Shown here piece after piece: positions 49,400-59,195 of a stretch of DNA of 64,000 nucleotides. The translations under genes were made by a program, and so were the position numbers. The DNA lies in the NCBI GenBank assembly GCA_963521065.1, contig CAUQTI010000002.1, positions 124,001-188,000 of the forward strand, written 5' to 3'. The first letter of the stretch is position 1, and each line of letters begins with the position of its first letter. Source of the DNA: IOR16 sp963521065. Its GTDB lineage: Bacteria > Bacillota > Clostridia > Peptostreptococcales > Anaerovoracaceae. Below the pieces are notes generated by a model. It saw only the letters and a list, made by a program, of their open reading frames with translations. It did not search any database and was not told the origin of the DNA.

Positions 49400-50551
49400 T
49401 TATTCCTCAGATACGATATCGTCACCCGTTTCTTCTTCTAAAATAGTAATCCCATCTTCTTCTAAGAAATTGGTTTCCTCTAAGAAATCATCCTCTTCCG
49501 GTAAAAATTCTTCTGCTTGAAGGAATTGAGAGTGGCTTTTAATATCAATCTTCCACCCGCAGAGCTTTGCTGCCAATCTGACGTTCTGCCCCTCTTTTCC
49601 AATAGCAAGTGACAGCTGATAGTCCGGAACCACAACCGTTGCTGACTTTTCTTCTTCGTTAACGATAACCTGCTCTACTTTCGCCGGACTCAAAGCACTG
49701 CTGATTAATTTTTCAGGATCATCGCTCCAATTTATGATATCTATTTTTTCTCCAAATAATTCATCCACGATGGATTGCACACGAGTTCCTCTCGCACCTA
49801 CGCAGGCACCTACCGGATCCACATTCTCATCGTTTGCAAAAACTGCCATTTTTGTTCTGGAGCCTGCTTCTCTGGAAATACTTTTTATCTCTACAACGCC
49901 TTCCTGAATTTCCGGAACTTCAAGCTCAAATAATCTTTTTACTAAGCCCGGATGAGATCTTGAAAGGTATACTTGAGGTCCCTTGGTCGTCTTTTTTACA
50001 TCCATAATAAAGGCTTTCACTCTTTGATTGATTTCATAGTGCTCGCCCTTTACCTGCTCGGTCGCCGCTAAAATGCCTTCCGTTCTTCCCATATTAATAA
50101 AAATGGTATCGTTGCTGATTCTCTGAATTACACCGTTGATAATTTCGCTCTGACGGTTAATGTAATCATCATAAATCATACCGCGTTCCGCTTCTCTGAT
50201 TCGCTGCACAACAACTTGCTTCGCTGTCTGTGCCGCAATTCTTCCGAAATCCTTCGGCGTAACCTGGTACTCAATAACGTCTCCTATTTCATAGTTTGGG
50301 TCGATTTCCTGTGCTTCTTTTACATCAACTTCGATAAACGGATCATAGACTTCTTCTACAACGTCTTTTCTCATAAAAACGTCAATGTCTCCAGTTGCAC
50401 GGCTTATATTTACACGGACATTTTGAGAGGTTCCATAATTTTTTTTATAAGCGGATACCAGTGCAGATTCAATTGCATCAATCAGCAGATCTTTTGAAAT
50501 CTGCTTTTCTTTCTCTAGTTCTTCAACCGCAAGAATAAATTCCTTGTTCAT
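49400..50551 (-). CDS. nusA: transcription termination/antitermination protein NusA
   Basis: NusA binds RNA polymerase and nascent RNA to affect pausing, termination and antitermination. The 383-residue protein has the N-terminal polymerase-binding domain (1-125), an S1 domain (about 133-200) and two KH domains (about 205-345; the VGACVGARGTRVQSIV and LAIGKEGQNVRLAAKL motifs). A short acidic tail follows. It lacks the E. coli C-terminal repeats, as is normal for Firmicutes. Confidence 0.97.
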   Translation of the reverse strand: MNKEFILAVEELEKEKQISKDLLIDAIESALVSAYKKNYGTSQNVRVNISRATGDIDVFMRKDVVEEVYDPFIEVDVKEAQEIDPNYEIGDVIEYQVTPKDFGRIAAQTAKQVVVQRIREAERGMIYDDYINRQSEIINGVIQRISNDTIFINMGRTEGILAATEQVKGEHYEINQRVKAFIMDVKKTTKGPQVYLSRSHPGLVKRLFELEVPEIQEGVVEIKSISREAGSRTKMAVFANDENVDPVGACVGARGTRVQSIVDELFGEKIDIINWSDDPEKLISSALSPAKVEQVIVNEEEKSATVVVPDYQLSLAIGKEGQNVRLAAKLCGWKIDIKSHSQFLQAEEFLPEEDDFLEETNFLEEDGITILEEETGDDIVSEE

Positions 50552-50569
50552 CTTTAATCCTTTTCCTCC

Positions 50570-51049
50570 TTAAAAAACGACTGACAATTTTGTTTTTGCC
50601 ACTTTATCCAACGGCAATTCCATTTGCTGACCTTTTTCATCTGACAAAATAAGTCTATCCTCTGACAATTGCAGCAATGTTGCAGTAATCAGCTTTTGTC
50701 CGTTAATCGGTTCATATAAACTTACATCGATTGACGCACCTTTAAAACGTTCGTAATCTTTTTTATTTAGAAGAGGACGATCCATGCCCGGTGATGATAC
50801 CTCCAAATAGTAGTTTTGTTCAATTGGATCGAGTTCATCCAGACGTTCACTTAAAAATCGGCTCACTTGTTCACAATCATCTGTACCTATATTCTCATAT
50901 TGACCGTTGATACACTTTTCAATGAAGACACGCAGAAACCAGTCTCTTCCTTCTTTTAAGAATTCAACATTGAAAAGCTCATAATTATTTTTTTCAAGAA
51001 AAGGCTGTAGTTCAGAAGCAATCAGCTCCGTGATTTTCTTTTTTGCCAT
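50570..51049 (-). CDS. rimP: ribosome maturation factor RimP
   Basis: RimP assists 30S subunit assembly. The 159-residue protein has the DCEQVSRFLSERLDE and YYLEVSSPGMDRPL blocks of the family and a C-terminal SH3-like domain. I chose ATG 51049, seven bases after AAGGAA, over the GTG at 51055, which is too close. It starts the nusA operon, downstream of its own promoter and a leader hairpin. Confidence 0.95.
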   Translation of the reverse strand: MAKKKITELIASELQPFLEKNNYELFNVEFLKEGRDWFLRVFIEKCINGQYENIGTDDCEQVSRFLSERLDELDPIEQNYYLEVSSPGMDRPLLNKKDYERFKGASIDVSLYEPINGQKLITATLLQLSEDRLILSDEKGQQMELPLDKVAKTKLSVVF

Positions 51050-51081
51050 TTTCACATTCCTTCCTCAAATCAATTTTCCCC

Positions 51082-51121
51082 AAGCAAAAGTGAAAGAGTG
51101 GGGCTGCCCACTCTTTTGCTT
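51082..51121 (-). promoter_or_regulatory. leader hairpin upstream of rimP-nusA
   Basis: On the minus strand a 10-bp stem AAAGAGTGGG/CCCACTCTTT with a 4-base loop can extend to about 15 bp by pairing AAGCAAA with TTTGCTT across a 6-base bulge. No T-run follows, so it is not a classic terminator for polC. It may be an attenuation or binding element. Confidence 0.55.
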
Positions 51122-51150
51122 TTACATATCAAGTACGATTATTCATTGAC

Positions 51151-51179
51151 ATGATACCATACTTTTCTTGAAATAGCAA
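51151..51179 (-). promoter_or_regulatory. promoter of the rimP-nusA-infB operon
   Basis: On the minus strand TTGCTA (51174-51179), a 17-base spacer and TATCAT (51151-51156) lie just after the polC stop. Confidence 0.6.
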
Positions 51180-51196
51180 GAAAAATATGCAAATTG

Positions 51197-54100
51197 TTAA
51201 AACAAACTCATCTGGTCCGATTCGGGCATTCCCTTTAGCACACCATGGTTTTTCAATGCTTCAATGGCAGTGCGATTCAGTTTTGCTCTTGTTCGTATTT
51301 CTTCAATGGAAAAAAACGGTTCCGTGTTCCATTCTTCAATCAAACGCTTTGCAGCGCTTTCACCGACACCATTTAACGAAAGAAAAGGCAGCAGGACTTT
51401 CCCATCGACTACTTCAAACTTTACCGCATCTGATTCGCCAAGCTTTGCCGGTAAAAAAGAGAATCCTCTCGCGTACATCTCATAAGCGACTTCAAGTACT
51501 GTGACTTCATCTTCTTCTTTTTTCGTCGCTTCTTTTCCTTTTGCTTCGATTTCTTGAATCCGATCCAGCACAGCTTGGATTCCGTTTAAAATCACCTCCG
51601 CATTGAATTCGCTGATTTTCATTGTGAAGAAAACGGCATAAAAAGCAGCTGGAAAATACACTTTATAATACGCAATTCGATAGGACATCATTACATATGC
51701 CACTGCATGTGCTCTTGGGAACATGTATTTAATCCTTCTGCAAGATTCGATGTACCACTCCGCCACATCATTTTCCTGCATCACTTGTACTTGCTCATCC
51801 GTAAGCCCTTTTCCCTTTCTGACACATTCCATAATTTTAAAAGAGGCTTTTTTCGGAACTCCTTTTAAAATCAAATAGTTCATAATGTCATCTCGTGTGG
51901 AGATTGCTTCACTCATCGAGGCTTCCCCATTACGGATGAACTCCTGCGCATTGTTAATCCAAACGTCGGTTCCGTGCGAAAATCCAGAGATTCGAACCAG
52001 ATCCGCAAAACGTTTCGGATGTGTATCATCAAGCATCTGACGTACAAATTTTGTCCCAAATTCAGGAATTCCATAACTTCCATGTACATATTTATAATCG
52101 CCGATTTTTACATCAAGTCCTTCAATTCCATTAAAAATACCCATTGTCTTTTTATCGTCCAGCGGTACATCAAGGGGATCCTCACCTGTGAGATCCTGCA
52201 GCTGACGTATCATGGACGGAACATCGTGTCCCAGAATATCCAGCTTTAAAAGGTTCTCATCAATGGAGTGGTAATCATAATGTGTCGTAATCGTGTCCGT
52301 CTCGGTATCATTTGCAGGATGCTGTACCGGGCAGAACTCATAGATACTATGCCCCCGAGGTACAATTATGATTCCTCCGGGATGTTGCCCTGTTGTCCTG
52401 CGCACACCGGTGCATCCGGTAGCCAGACGTTCTATCTCCCACTTATTTGCCGCCTGTCCTCGCTCTTCATAGTATTTCATTGTAAATCCAAAGGCGGTTT
52501 TCATTGCGACCGTTCCAATCGTACCTGCACGAAATACATTTTCTTTTCCGAAAATTTCTTCAACGTATTTATGTGCTACCGGTTGGTATTCTCCGGCGAA
52601 GTTCAAGTCGATATCCGGCTCTTTGTCTCCTTCAAACCCTAAAAATGTTTCAAAAGGAATGGAAAAGCCGTCTTTTTTATATGGCATCCCACAGCTTGGG
52701 CAATTTTTATCCGGCATATCCACACCGCAGTCATAGCTTCCGTCTTCAATAAATTCGACATGCTTGCAATCAGGGTTCTGGCAAATATAATGCGGAACCA
52801 GCGGATTTACTTCGGTAATTCCTGCCATCGTGGCTGCAAAGGAGGAGCCAACCGAACCTCGAGAGCCTACAAGATACCCATCCTTCAACGACTTTTGTAC
52901 GAGCATTTCAGCCGATACATACATAACGGCATATCCATTTCCTATAATCGAATCCAACTCTTTATCCAGACGGCTCTGTACAAGCTCCGGCAAAGGTGTT
53001 CCATAAATCCCCTCCGCAGTTTGCATGCATCGATTTCTTAAGCGGTCTTCCGCGCCGTCAATCTTCGGAGGAAATTTCCCTTCCGGCACAGGAATTACAG
53101 CCTCTACCATGTCTGCGATTTCATTTGGAGCAGAAATTACAACTTGTCTCGCACGTTCTTCTCCAAGATAGGCGAATTCTTCCAGCATCTCTTCGGTTGT
53201 CCGAAGATAAAGTCCTTCTCCGTCTTCTACATCCTTATAGCCTTGTCCTGCCATCAATACCTTTCGGTAAATCGCATCCTCTTTATTCATATAATGCGCA
53301 TCGCAGGTAGCCACGACTGGTTTTTTATATTTTTCTCCCAACGAAATGATTTTGCGGTTAATCTCCTTTAATTCTTCCTCCCCTGTCACCTTCCCTTTTT
53401 CAATTAAAAAGTGATTGTTGCATAAGGGCTGGATTTCTAAATAATCATAAAGTCGAAGGATTTCCTCTATTTCCCGCTCGGAGCGCTTCTCTAATACCGC
53501 GCGATACACCTGACCCGCCTCACAAGCTGAGCCTATGATGATTCCTTCTCTGTATTCTAAAAGAACAGACTTCGGAATTCTAGGCTTCTTGTAAAAAAAG
53601 TCCAGATGTGAGCGGGATACCAGTTCATAAATATTTTTTAGACCTTTTTGATTTTTTGCAAGCAAAATGATGTGGTTTGTTCCTTTTGTTTTGTAATCAA
53701 GCGTTTTACTTCCGTCTACTTTTTCAATGTCATTCAAACGGGTAAAGCCTGCGTTTTCCATTTTTTCAAATAGTTTAATCAAAATCCCGGCTGCGGCTTT
53801 CGCATCATCCACTGCCCGGTGATGATTCTCAAGAACGACTCCCAAAGCATTTGCGACTAGATTCAGTTTATGACGCTTCAAATCCTTTAATAGTGTTCTC
53901 GCCATATAAAGCGTGTCTACTTTTTGATTCAGTAGTTCTTTTCCTCTCTTAGTGCATGCCACGCGAACAAACGCAACATCGAAATCCGCATTGTGGGCAA
54001 CCAATGGCAAATCTCCTATAAATTCCATGAAAGAATCAAACACGCCGTCAAGCGGTGGCGCATCCTTCAGCATTTCATCTGTAATGCCGGTCAACTCAGT

Positions 54101-55555
54101 TATCTTCTCTGGAAGATGTGGTATGGATGGTTTTACAAAGGTTAAAAATTCGTCTACAATGACTTTGTTTTTCACCTTAACTGCACCGATTTCAATGATC
54201 TCATTGGCAGTCGGAGACAATCCGGTTGTCTCTAGGTCAAACACTATGTATTCACCTGAGGTTTCCAGTCCAGAAGGCATTTCACTTGTGCTTCCTTCGT
54301 CGTCTAACAAATATCCTTCCAGTCCAAAAATCAATTTTAAATCCAGCTTATTTTTTTTGACTGCTTTTGCGGCATCCGGAAAGGCCTGTACCACTCCATG
54401 ATCGGTAATTGCAAGTGCTTTATGCCCCCAACGTCCAGCTGTTTTTACCAAATCGGCGATTTCAATGAGGCCGTCCATCGCGCTCATCTTAGTATGTACA
54501 TGAAGTTCCACACGCTTTTCTTCTGCAAGGTCCTTACGAGGCTCCCTATGAATTTTTTCTATATCTCGTCCCATGATGACGATGCTGTTTTCATAAGTAT
54601 CAAATTCTACATTACCCCGTACCTTAACATCCGTACCCAGCTTAATATGCTCGTCAATTTCGTTCCACTTTTGCTCGCTTGCGAAGATTTTGACACAGAT
54701 AGAATTCGTCGCATCCGTTATCAATAAAGTAATTAATTGTCTCCCGCTTTTCAACGTTCTGCTCTCTTTACGGAATACACTTCCCTCAATTACAACAGTA
54801 CCACTGTCACTTTGCAACGTCCTAAGAGGTATCGTTTCTCCTTCAATCGTCTCACCCATGATACGATTGCCTTCTACCGGCGTATATTTCTGGCGAACAA
54901 TTCGTGTTCCTTTTTTCATCTGCGAATTTGCGCCTGCCGGAATATTTTCTGCATTCACTTCGCCGCGAACCGCTGCACCAGCCTCTGCGTTCTTAATCGC
55001 CTGCTGTATCGTTTCCAGTTCTTTTGCATCTAAACGCGCTTTTTCCTGCTCTTTTTTCGTGTAGGTATCCTGATGATTCAAAAATTGCACTTGCACTTCC
55101 AGGTTAAAATCTCTTCTGAAAATTTGTTCAAAAATTCGCGCAACCTTTTCGTTTAGTTCAGAAGCAGTAGATTCGCCCAGTGCTTTAATTTGAAGCATTG
55201 GGCCTTTCAAGGAATACTGCTCCGCAAAAATAGCACGCGTCAAATGTGCATAGTCTCGCCGGATTTCTTCAATCATGTGGGGGATTGCAAGTACCATAAT
55301 CTCCGGCGGTGTTAAGATTACCGTTTCATAGGAGAAATGGAAAACAACCGCTGAAAGCTGCGGAAATTCTTTTTTTAAAGCAGTTTTCAGTCTTTGCACA
55401 TCATGGAAGGGGATAATAAAATTTAATTTAATTTCAATGTTTAATTCTTTTGATTCTTTTCGGAGATAAGAATTGCCAATCGAAAAAATATACTCTTGTT
55501 TTGCATGCTTTCCTATTTTTGACCAGCTGATATGACGTTCAATTAAAGCTTTCAT
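51197..55555 (-). CDS. polC: DNA polymerase III PolC-type, alpha subunit
   Basis: PolC is the main replicative polymerase of low-GC Gram-positives. The 1452-residue protein has an N-terminal region and OB fold (about 240-330), then a PHP domain (HVHTKMSAMDG near 351). An inserted 3'-5' exonuclease domain (about 430-600) has FDLETTGLS as Exo I and HNADFDVAFVR as Exo II. The polymerase core follows, with the zinc-binding CQNPDCK ... CPSCGMPY pattern and DIDLNFAGEYQP catalytic residues. Length and domain order are normal. It ends just before the rimP promoter. Confidence 0.98.
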   Translation of the reverse strand: MKALIERHISWSKIGKHAKQEYIFSIGNSYLRKESKELNIEIKLNFIIPFHDVQRLKTALKKEFPQLSAVVFHFSYETVILTPPEIMVLAIPHMIEEIRRDYAHLTRAIFAEQYSLKGPMLQIKALGESTASELNEKVARIFEQIFRRDFNLEVQVQFLNHQDTYTKKEQEKARLDAKELETIQQAIKNAEAGAAVRGEVNAENIPAGANSQMKKGTRIVRQKYTPVEGNRIMGETIEGETIPLRTLQSDSGTVVIEGSVFRKESRTLKSGRQLITLLITDATNSICVKIFASEQKWNEIDEHIKLGTDVKVRGNVEFDTYENSIVIMGRDIEKIHREPRKDLAEEKRVELHVHTKMSAMDGLIEIADLVKTAGRWGHKALAITDHGVVQAFPDAAKAVKKNKLDLKLIFGLEGYLLDDEGSTSEMPSGLETSGEYIVFDLETTGLSPTANEIIEIGAVKVKNKVIVDEFLTFVKPSIPHLPEKITELTGITDEMLKDAPPLDGVFDSFMEFIGDLPLVAHNADFDVAFVRVACTKRGKELLNQKVDTLYMARTLLKDLKRHKLNLVANALGVVLENHHRAVDDAKAAAGILIKLFEKMENAGFTRLNDIEKVDGSKTLDYKTKGTNHIILLAKNQKGLKNIYELVSRSHLDFFYKKPRIPKSVLLEYREGIIIGSACEAGQVYRAVLEKRSEREIEEILRLYDYLEIQPLCNNHFLIEKGKVTGEEELKEINRKIISLGEKYKKPVVATCDAHYMNKEDAIYRKVLMAGQGYKDVEDGEGLYLRTTEEMLEEFAYLGEERARQVVISAPNEIADMVEAVIPVPEGKFPPKIDGAEDRLRNRCMQTAEGIYGTPLPELVQSRLDKELDSIIGNGYAVMYVSAEMLVQKSLKDGYLVGSRGSVGSSFAATMAGITEVNPLVPHYICQNPDCKHVEFIEDGSYDCGVDMPDKNCPSCGMPYKKDGFSIPFETFLGFEGDKEPDIDLNFAGEYQPVAHKYVEEIFGKENVFRAGTIGTVAMKTAFGFTMKYYEERGQAANKWEIERLATGCTGVRRTTGQHPGGIIIVPRGHSIYEFCPVQHPANDTETDTITTHYDYHSIDENLLKLDILGHDVPSMIRQLQDLTGEDPLDVPLDDKKTMGIFNGIEGLDVKIGDYKYVHGSYGIPEFGTKFVRQMLDDTHPKRFADLVRISGFSHGTDVWINNAQEFIRNGEASMSEAISTRDDIMNYLILKGVPKKASFKIMECVRKGKGLTDEQVQVMQENDVAEWYIESCRRIKYMFPRAHAVAYVMMSYRIAYYKVYFPAAFYAVFFTMKISEFNAEVILNGIQAVLDRIQEIEAKGKEATKKEEDEVTVLEVAYEMYARGFSFLPAKLGESDAVKFEVVDGKVLLPFLSLNGVGESAAKRLIEEWNTEPFFSIEEIRTRAKLNRTAIEALKNHGVLKGMPESDQMSLF

Positions 55556-55582
55556 TCTATCTATTCCTCTTTATTTTTCTCC

Positions 55583-55613
55583 AAAAAAGCAGACGCGGTT
55601 CCGTCTGCTTTTT
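55583..55613 (-). terminator. terminator of the SPFH gene
   Basis: On the minus strand a perfect 12-bp AAAAAGCAGACG stem with a 6-base loop runs into six T residues, between the SPFH gene and polC. polC therefore needs its own promoter or read-through. Confidence 0.88.
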
Positions 55614-55629
55614 CATTTTCCCGTTTTTA

Positions 55630-56541
55630 TTATTCCGCAGGTGTATCCTTTACAAGCTCTGTAATGGAGGTTGCAAGCCCTGCAATTCCTTGAATATTAG
55701 AAGGTATGATGATTTTTGTTGCTTTGCCGTCGGCAGCAGCAACAAAGGATTCCAGACTTTTCAAGGTAATGATTTTTTCGGTTGGAGCCGATTCATTGAG
55801 CATCCGTATTCCGTCTGCGGTTGCCTTCTGTACCATCAGGATAGACTCAGCTTCTCCCTCTGCGGCTTTAATCGCAGCCTGTTTTTGCGCTTCTGCCTCT
55901 AAAATACGCGCTTCCTTATTTCCTTCCGCAATCAAAATTGCAGATTTCTTTTCTCCTTCTGCTCTCAGGATGGATTCGCGGCGTTCACGTTCTGCCCGCA
56001 TCTGCTTTTCCATCGCTGTCTGAATGTCTTTCGGCGGAACAATATTTTTCACTTCAACACGATTAATCTTAATGCCCCAAGGATCAGTTGCTTCATCAAG
56101 CACAACACGGATTCTTGAATTAATCAATTCTCTACTCGTTAAAGTTCCGTCTAATTCCAAATCACCGATGATATTACGAAGTGTTGTCGCACTTAGGTTT
56201 TCAATGGCTGACATCGGATTCTCCACGCCATAAGTATATAGCTTCGGATCAGTAATTTGAAAATAAATAACTGTATCAATTTCCATGGTTACATTATCTT
56301 TTGTAATAACAGGCTGCGGCGGAAAATCAATTACGTGCTCTTTCAAAGAAACTTTTTTTGAAATCTTATCAATAAGGGGAATCTTTATATGAAGACCTAC
56401 CTGCCAGGTATCGCTATACGCCCCCAAACGTTCTACAACATATGCTCTTGCCTGCGGCACCACTCTTATGTTCGTTACAATTAACAGGATCGCAACGATA
56501 ATCAACACAATGATTGCTATGCCCGTAAAAATACCATCCAT
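55630..56541 (-). CDS. SPFH/band 7 protein (paraslipin/QmcA type)
   Basis: The 303-residue protein has one N-terminal membrane segment (about 4-24), a band 7 domain (about 25-180, with RAYVVERLGAYSDTWQVGLH) and a C-terminal coiled coil (about 185-255, EGEKKSAILIAEGNKEARIL). SPFH proteins form membrane microdomains and often partner NfeD proteins, as here with the gene upstream. I chose ATG 56541, preceded by AAGGAG, over an earlier in-frame start. Confidence 0.93.
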   Translation of the reverse strand: MDGIFTGIAIIVLIIVAILLIVTNIRVVPQARAYVVERLGAYSDTWQVGLHIKIPLIDKISKKVSLKEHVIDFPPQPVITKDNVTMEIDTVIYFQITDPKLYTYGVENPMSAIENLSATTLRNIIGDLELDGTLTSRELINSRIRVVLDEATDPWGIKINRVEVKNIVPPKDIQTAMEKQMRAERERRESILRAEGEKKSAILIAEGNKEARILEAEAQKQAAIKAAEGEAESILMVQKATADGIRMLNESAPTEKIITLKSLESFVAAADGKATKIIIPSNIQGIAGLATSITELVKDTPAE

Positions 56542-56557
56542 CTTTTTCTCCTTTTTT

Positions 56558-57016
56558 CTACTTTTTACTCTCCTCAATAACGATTAGTTTGACACCTTCT
56601 ATTTTTTCAATTGTCACTTCGCTTCCTATTTCAATCTGTTTATCATTTGTGATTCCAACTGCGCTCCAAATCTGTCCATCTACTTTAACTTGTCCTGTCT
56701 GGTATGGCGCAATCTCCGCTATCACTAAGCCCTTTTTCCCAATGAGTGCATCAGTATTTGTTTTTTCCTGTCCGATTTTAAGCTGTTTTTCAGCCAGAGG
56801 CTTCGTAAAATAAAGCAGGACAACAGATACAATTAAAAAGACTATCACTTGTAACAGCATCGGTGCATGCAGCATAGAAGCAATGGCCGCACAAACAGCG
56901 CCGGCACTGAACCAAATTGTCGTAAGTCCCATAGTCAATGCTTCAACTACCGCAAAAATGACTGCAATAAAGACCCACGCCAGTGCCGCGCTCATAACAA
57001 TACCAAATAATTCCAT
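56558..57016 (-). CDS. NfeD-family membrane protein
   Basis: The 152-residue short NfeD has membrane helices in residues 8-70 and a C-terminal OB-fold (about 88-150, with IGKKGLVIAEIAPYQTGQVKVDG). Short NfeD proteins act with SPFH proteins in the same membrane assemblies; the two genes are 16 bases apart. It follows ispG by 15 bases. Confidence 0.92.
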   Translation of the reverse strand: MELFGIVMSAALAWVFIAVIFAVVEALTMGLTTIWFSAGAVCAAIASMLHAPMLLQVIVFLIVSVVLLYFTKPLAEKQLKIGQEKTNTDALIGKKGLVIAEIAPYQTGQVKVDGQIWSAVGITNDKQIEIGSEVTIEKIEGVKLIVIEESKK

Positions 57017-57031
57017 GTCCAGTTCCTCCTC

Positions 57032-58132
57032 TCACTGTAATACCGGATTCTCCTTCATTCCCAGCTGTTGTCTAATCCAAGCAAACAGCTCTTCAGAAAT
57101 TCGTTCCTCTGGCACAGATCGAATAATTTTGCCCTTTTGAATCAGTATGCCCTTCCCTTTTCCGCAGGCAACTCCAAAATCCGCCTCACTGGCTTCTCCC
57201 GGGCCGTTTACTTCACATCCCATTACTGCAACAGTAATGCCTTGTATGTTGTATTTTTCCATCTCCTCTTCTAGCAGCGGAATTTTCTCTTCTACTTCCT
57301 GTGTGATTTTTACAAGGTCTACTTTTGTTCGCCCGCAAGTGGGGCAAGACACCAGATTGATTGCGTTCTTTCGAAGGTTCAATGCTCTCAATATTTCTTT
57401 TGCAAAAAGAATTTCATGAATCGGGTCACCGGTCAATGAAACTCGCATCGTATCTCCAATCCCATCTAAAAGCAGCGCACCTATTCCAATCGCAGATTTC
57501 ACGCTTCCGGTCTGTACGGTACCAGATTCTGTGATTCCAATATGTAAAGGAAGGTCCGTCTGCCCGGAAATCAAACGGTGTGCTTCCTGATTTAATCGAA
57601 CATCAGAGGACTTTATGGATAAGACTAATTGATCAAAATTCATATTCCGAATGAAGGAGATTGTATTTAATGCACTTTCAGCGAGTGCCTCGGGAGTAAC
57701 GCCTCCATATTTTTTTAAAATCTCTTTTTCAAGCGAACCTGAATTAACGCCAATGCGGATAGGAATTTCACGTTCTTTTGCGGCATCCAGTACCTTTTTC
57801 ACTTTTTCATGATCGCCGATATTTCCTGGATTGATACGGATTTTATCCGCTCCATTTTTTATCGCTGAAATTGCAAGCCGGTAATCAAAGTGAATGTCTG
57901 CTACCACCGGTATTTTTATATTTGATTTTATCTTTCCCAAAGCGGCCGCCGCTTCTTCGTCTAAAACTGCACATCTTATAATCTGACAGCCTGCGTCCTG
58001 TAATTTTGCGATCTGCTCTACGGTTGCATTGATATCTCGTGTATCTGTATTGGTCATAGATTGAATTGAAATCTCCGCACCGCCTCCGATTGCCACATCG
58101 CCACACAAAACCTTTTTTGAAACTCTTCTCAT
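57032..58132 (-). CDS. ispG: (E)-4-hydroxy-3-methylbut-2-enyl-diphosphate synthase
   Basis: IspG is a [4Fe-4S] enzyme converting MEcPP to HMBPP in the non-mevalonate isoprenoid pathway. The 366-residue protein has the NTDTRDINATVEQI start region, the cluster cysteines in CPTCGRTKVDL and MGCEVNGPGEA, and the usual GVTPEALAESAL block. I prefer ATG 58132 because GGAG lies six bases upstream; ATG 58144 is the alternative. It is the third consecutive gene after dxr and rseP. Confidence 0.96.
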   Translation of the reverse strand: MRRVSKKVLCGDVAIGGGAEISIQSMTNTDTRDINATVEQIAKLQDAGCQIIRCAVLDEEAAAALGKIKSNIKIPVVADIHFDYRLAISAIKNGADKIRINPGNIGDHEKVKKVLDAAKEREIPIRIGVNSGSLEKEILKKYGGVTPEALAESALNTISFIRNMNFDQLVLSIKSSDVRLNQEAHRLISGQTDLPLHIGITESGTVQTGSVKSAIGIGALLLDGIGDTMRVSLTGDPIHEILFAKEILRALNLRKNAINLVSCPTCGRTKVDLVKITQEVEEKIPLLEEEMEKYNIQGITVAVMGCEVNGPGEASEADFGVACGKGKGILIQKGKIIRSVPEERISEELFAWIRQQLGMKENPVLQ

Positions 58133-58163
58133 CTTTTTCTCCATATCTGCTAAAGCTGGTTAT

Positions 58164-59174
58164 TTAATGCAGAATAAAACGGTCTACATCCTGAATTACA
58201 ATGTAAAACATGAGCGCAAATAACACCAGCATTCCTGCATAATGAATTTTAGCCTCTAATTCATCACTGACTGCTCTTCCTGTAATAAGGCGGATGATAA
58301 GGAAAAGAAGGCGTCCTCCGTCCAAGGCCGGAAAAGGAAGCATATTTACAATCGCTAAATTCAAACTGATTAACGCTGTGAAATTCACAATGTATATCAA
58401 TCCCAGCTTCGCCTGATCATTAATAATAGAAACGATTCCCACAGGGCCTACCAAATCATTGACAGAACCTTTCCCTGTAAACAACTGCCCCAGATAATCT
58501 ACCATTTGTTTTGCAATATCTCCCGTTGTCATAAAACCGGTCTTAATTGCCATTCCCGGTGATTTTTTTATCTGTGAAGTTACACCGATTACACGGCGGC
58601 CGCTCTCGTTTTCGATCACATTACTGGTCAAATCTACGTTTTTATTATCTCTTTCTACCGTGAGAGACAGAGTGTCTCCTTTGCTCGCCGTGATAAGCGA
58701 TATGATTTCACTCCATTCTTTTACAGGCTGGTCATTAATTCTTATAATTTCATCACCAGGCAAAATACCCGCTTGCTCAGCGGGCGATCCATCCGCTACG
58801 CTCTCTATGACATTGGTTTGCATACCGACAGCGCCTGCCATCAAGGCAATGATTACAATGGTCGTCACAAGATTCATGAAAGAACCTGCGACAAGAACAA
58901 GCGCCTTTGCCCAGAATGGTTTGTTATGGAATGCATTCGGGTCATTCGAATCCTCGTCCTCGCCCTCCATTTTTACATAACCGCCAATCGGTAAAGCACG
59001 AAGTGAATATTCGGTATCGCCCTTCTTCCTTTGAAAAAGAAGCGGCCCCATACCCAGAGAAAATTCATTGACCTTTACTCCAACTGCCTTCGCACACAGA
59101 AAATGCCCAAGTTCATGAACAAAAATGAGAAAGCAGAAAATTAAAACTGCATAAATGATTGTACTTAATCCCAT
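58164..59174 (-). CDS. rseP: RIP-type zinc metalloprotease RseP/RasP
   Basis: This membrane protease cuts transmembrane anti-sigma factors and signal-peptide remnants within the bilayer. The 336-residue protein has HELGHFLCAKAVGVKVNEF (His20, Glu21, His24 bind zinc), one PDZ domain (about 115-190, LPGDEIIRINDQPVKEWSE) and the second active-site motif MLPFPALDGGRLL near the C-terminus. It is a candidate to process anti-sigma factors such as the DUF4179 protein, but that is speculation. dxr lies 21 bases upstream. Confidence 0.96.
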   Translation of the reverse strand: MGLSTIIYAVLIFCFLIFVHELGHFLCAKAVGVKVNEFSLGMGPLLFQRKKGDTEYSLRALPIGGYVKMEGEDEDSNDPNAFHNKPFWAKALVLVAGSFMNLVTTIVIIALMAGAVGMQTNVIESVADGSPAEQAGILPGDEIIRINDQPVKEWSEIISLITASKGDTLSLTVERDNKNVDLTSNVIENESGRRVIGVTSQIKKSPGMAIKTGFMTTGDIAKQMVDYLGQLFTGKGSVNDLVGPVGIVSIINDQAKLGLIYIVNFTALISLNLAIVNMLPFPALDGGRLLFLIIRLITGRAVSDELEAKIHYAGMLVLFALMFYIVIQDVDRFILH

Positions 59175-59195
59175 AAAAATCCCCCTAACTATCGT

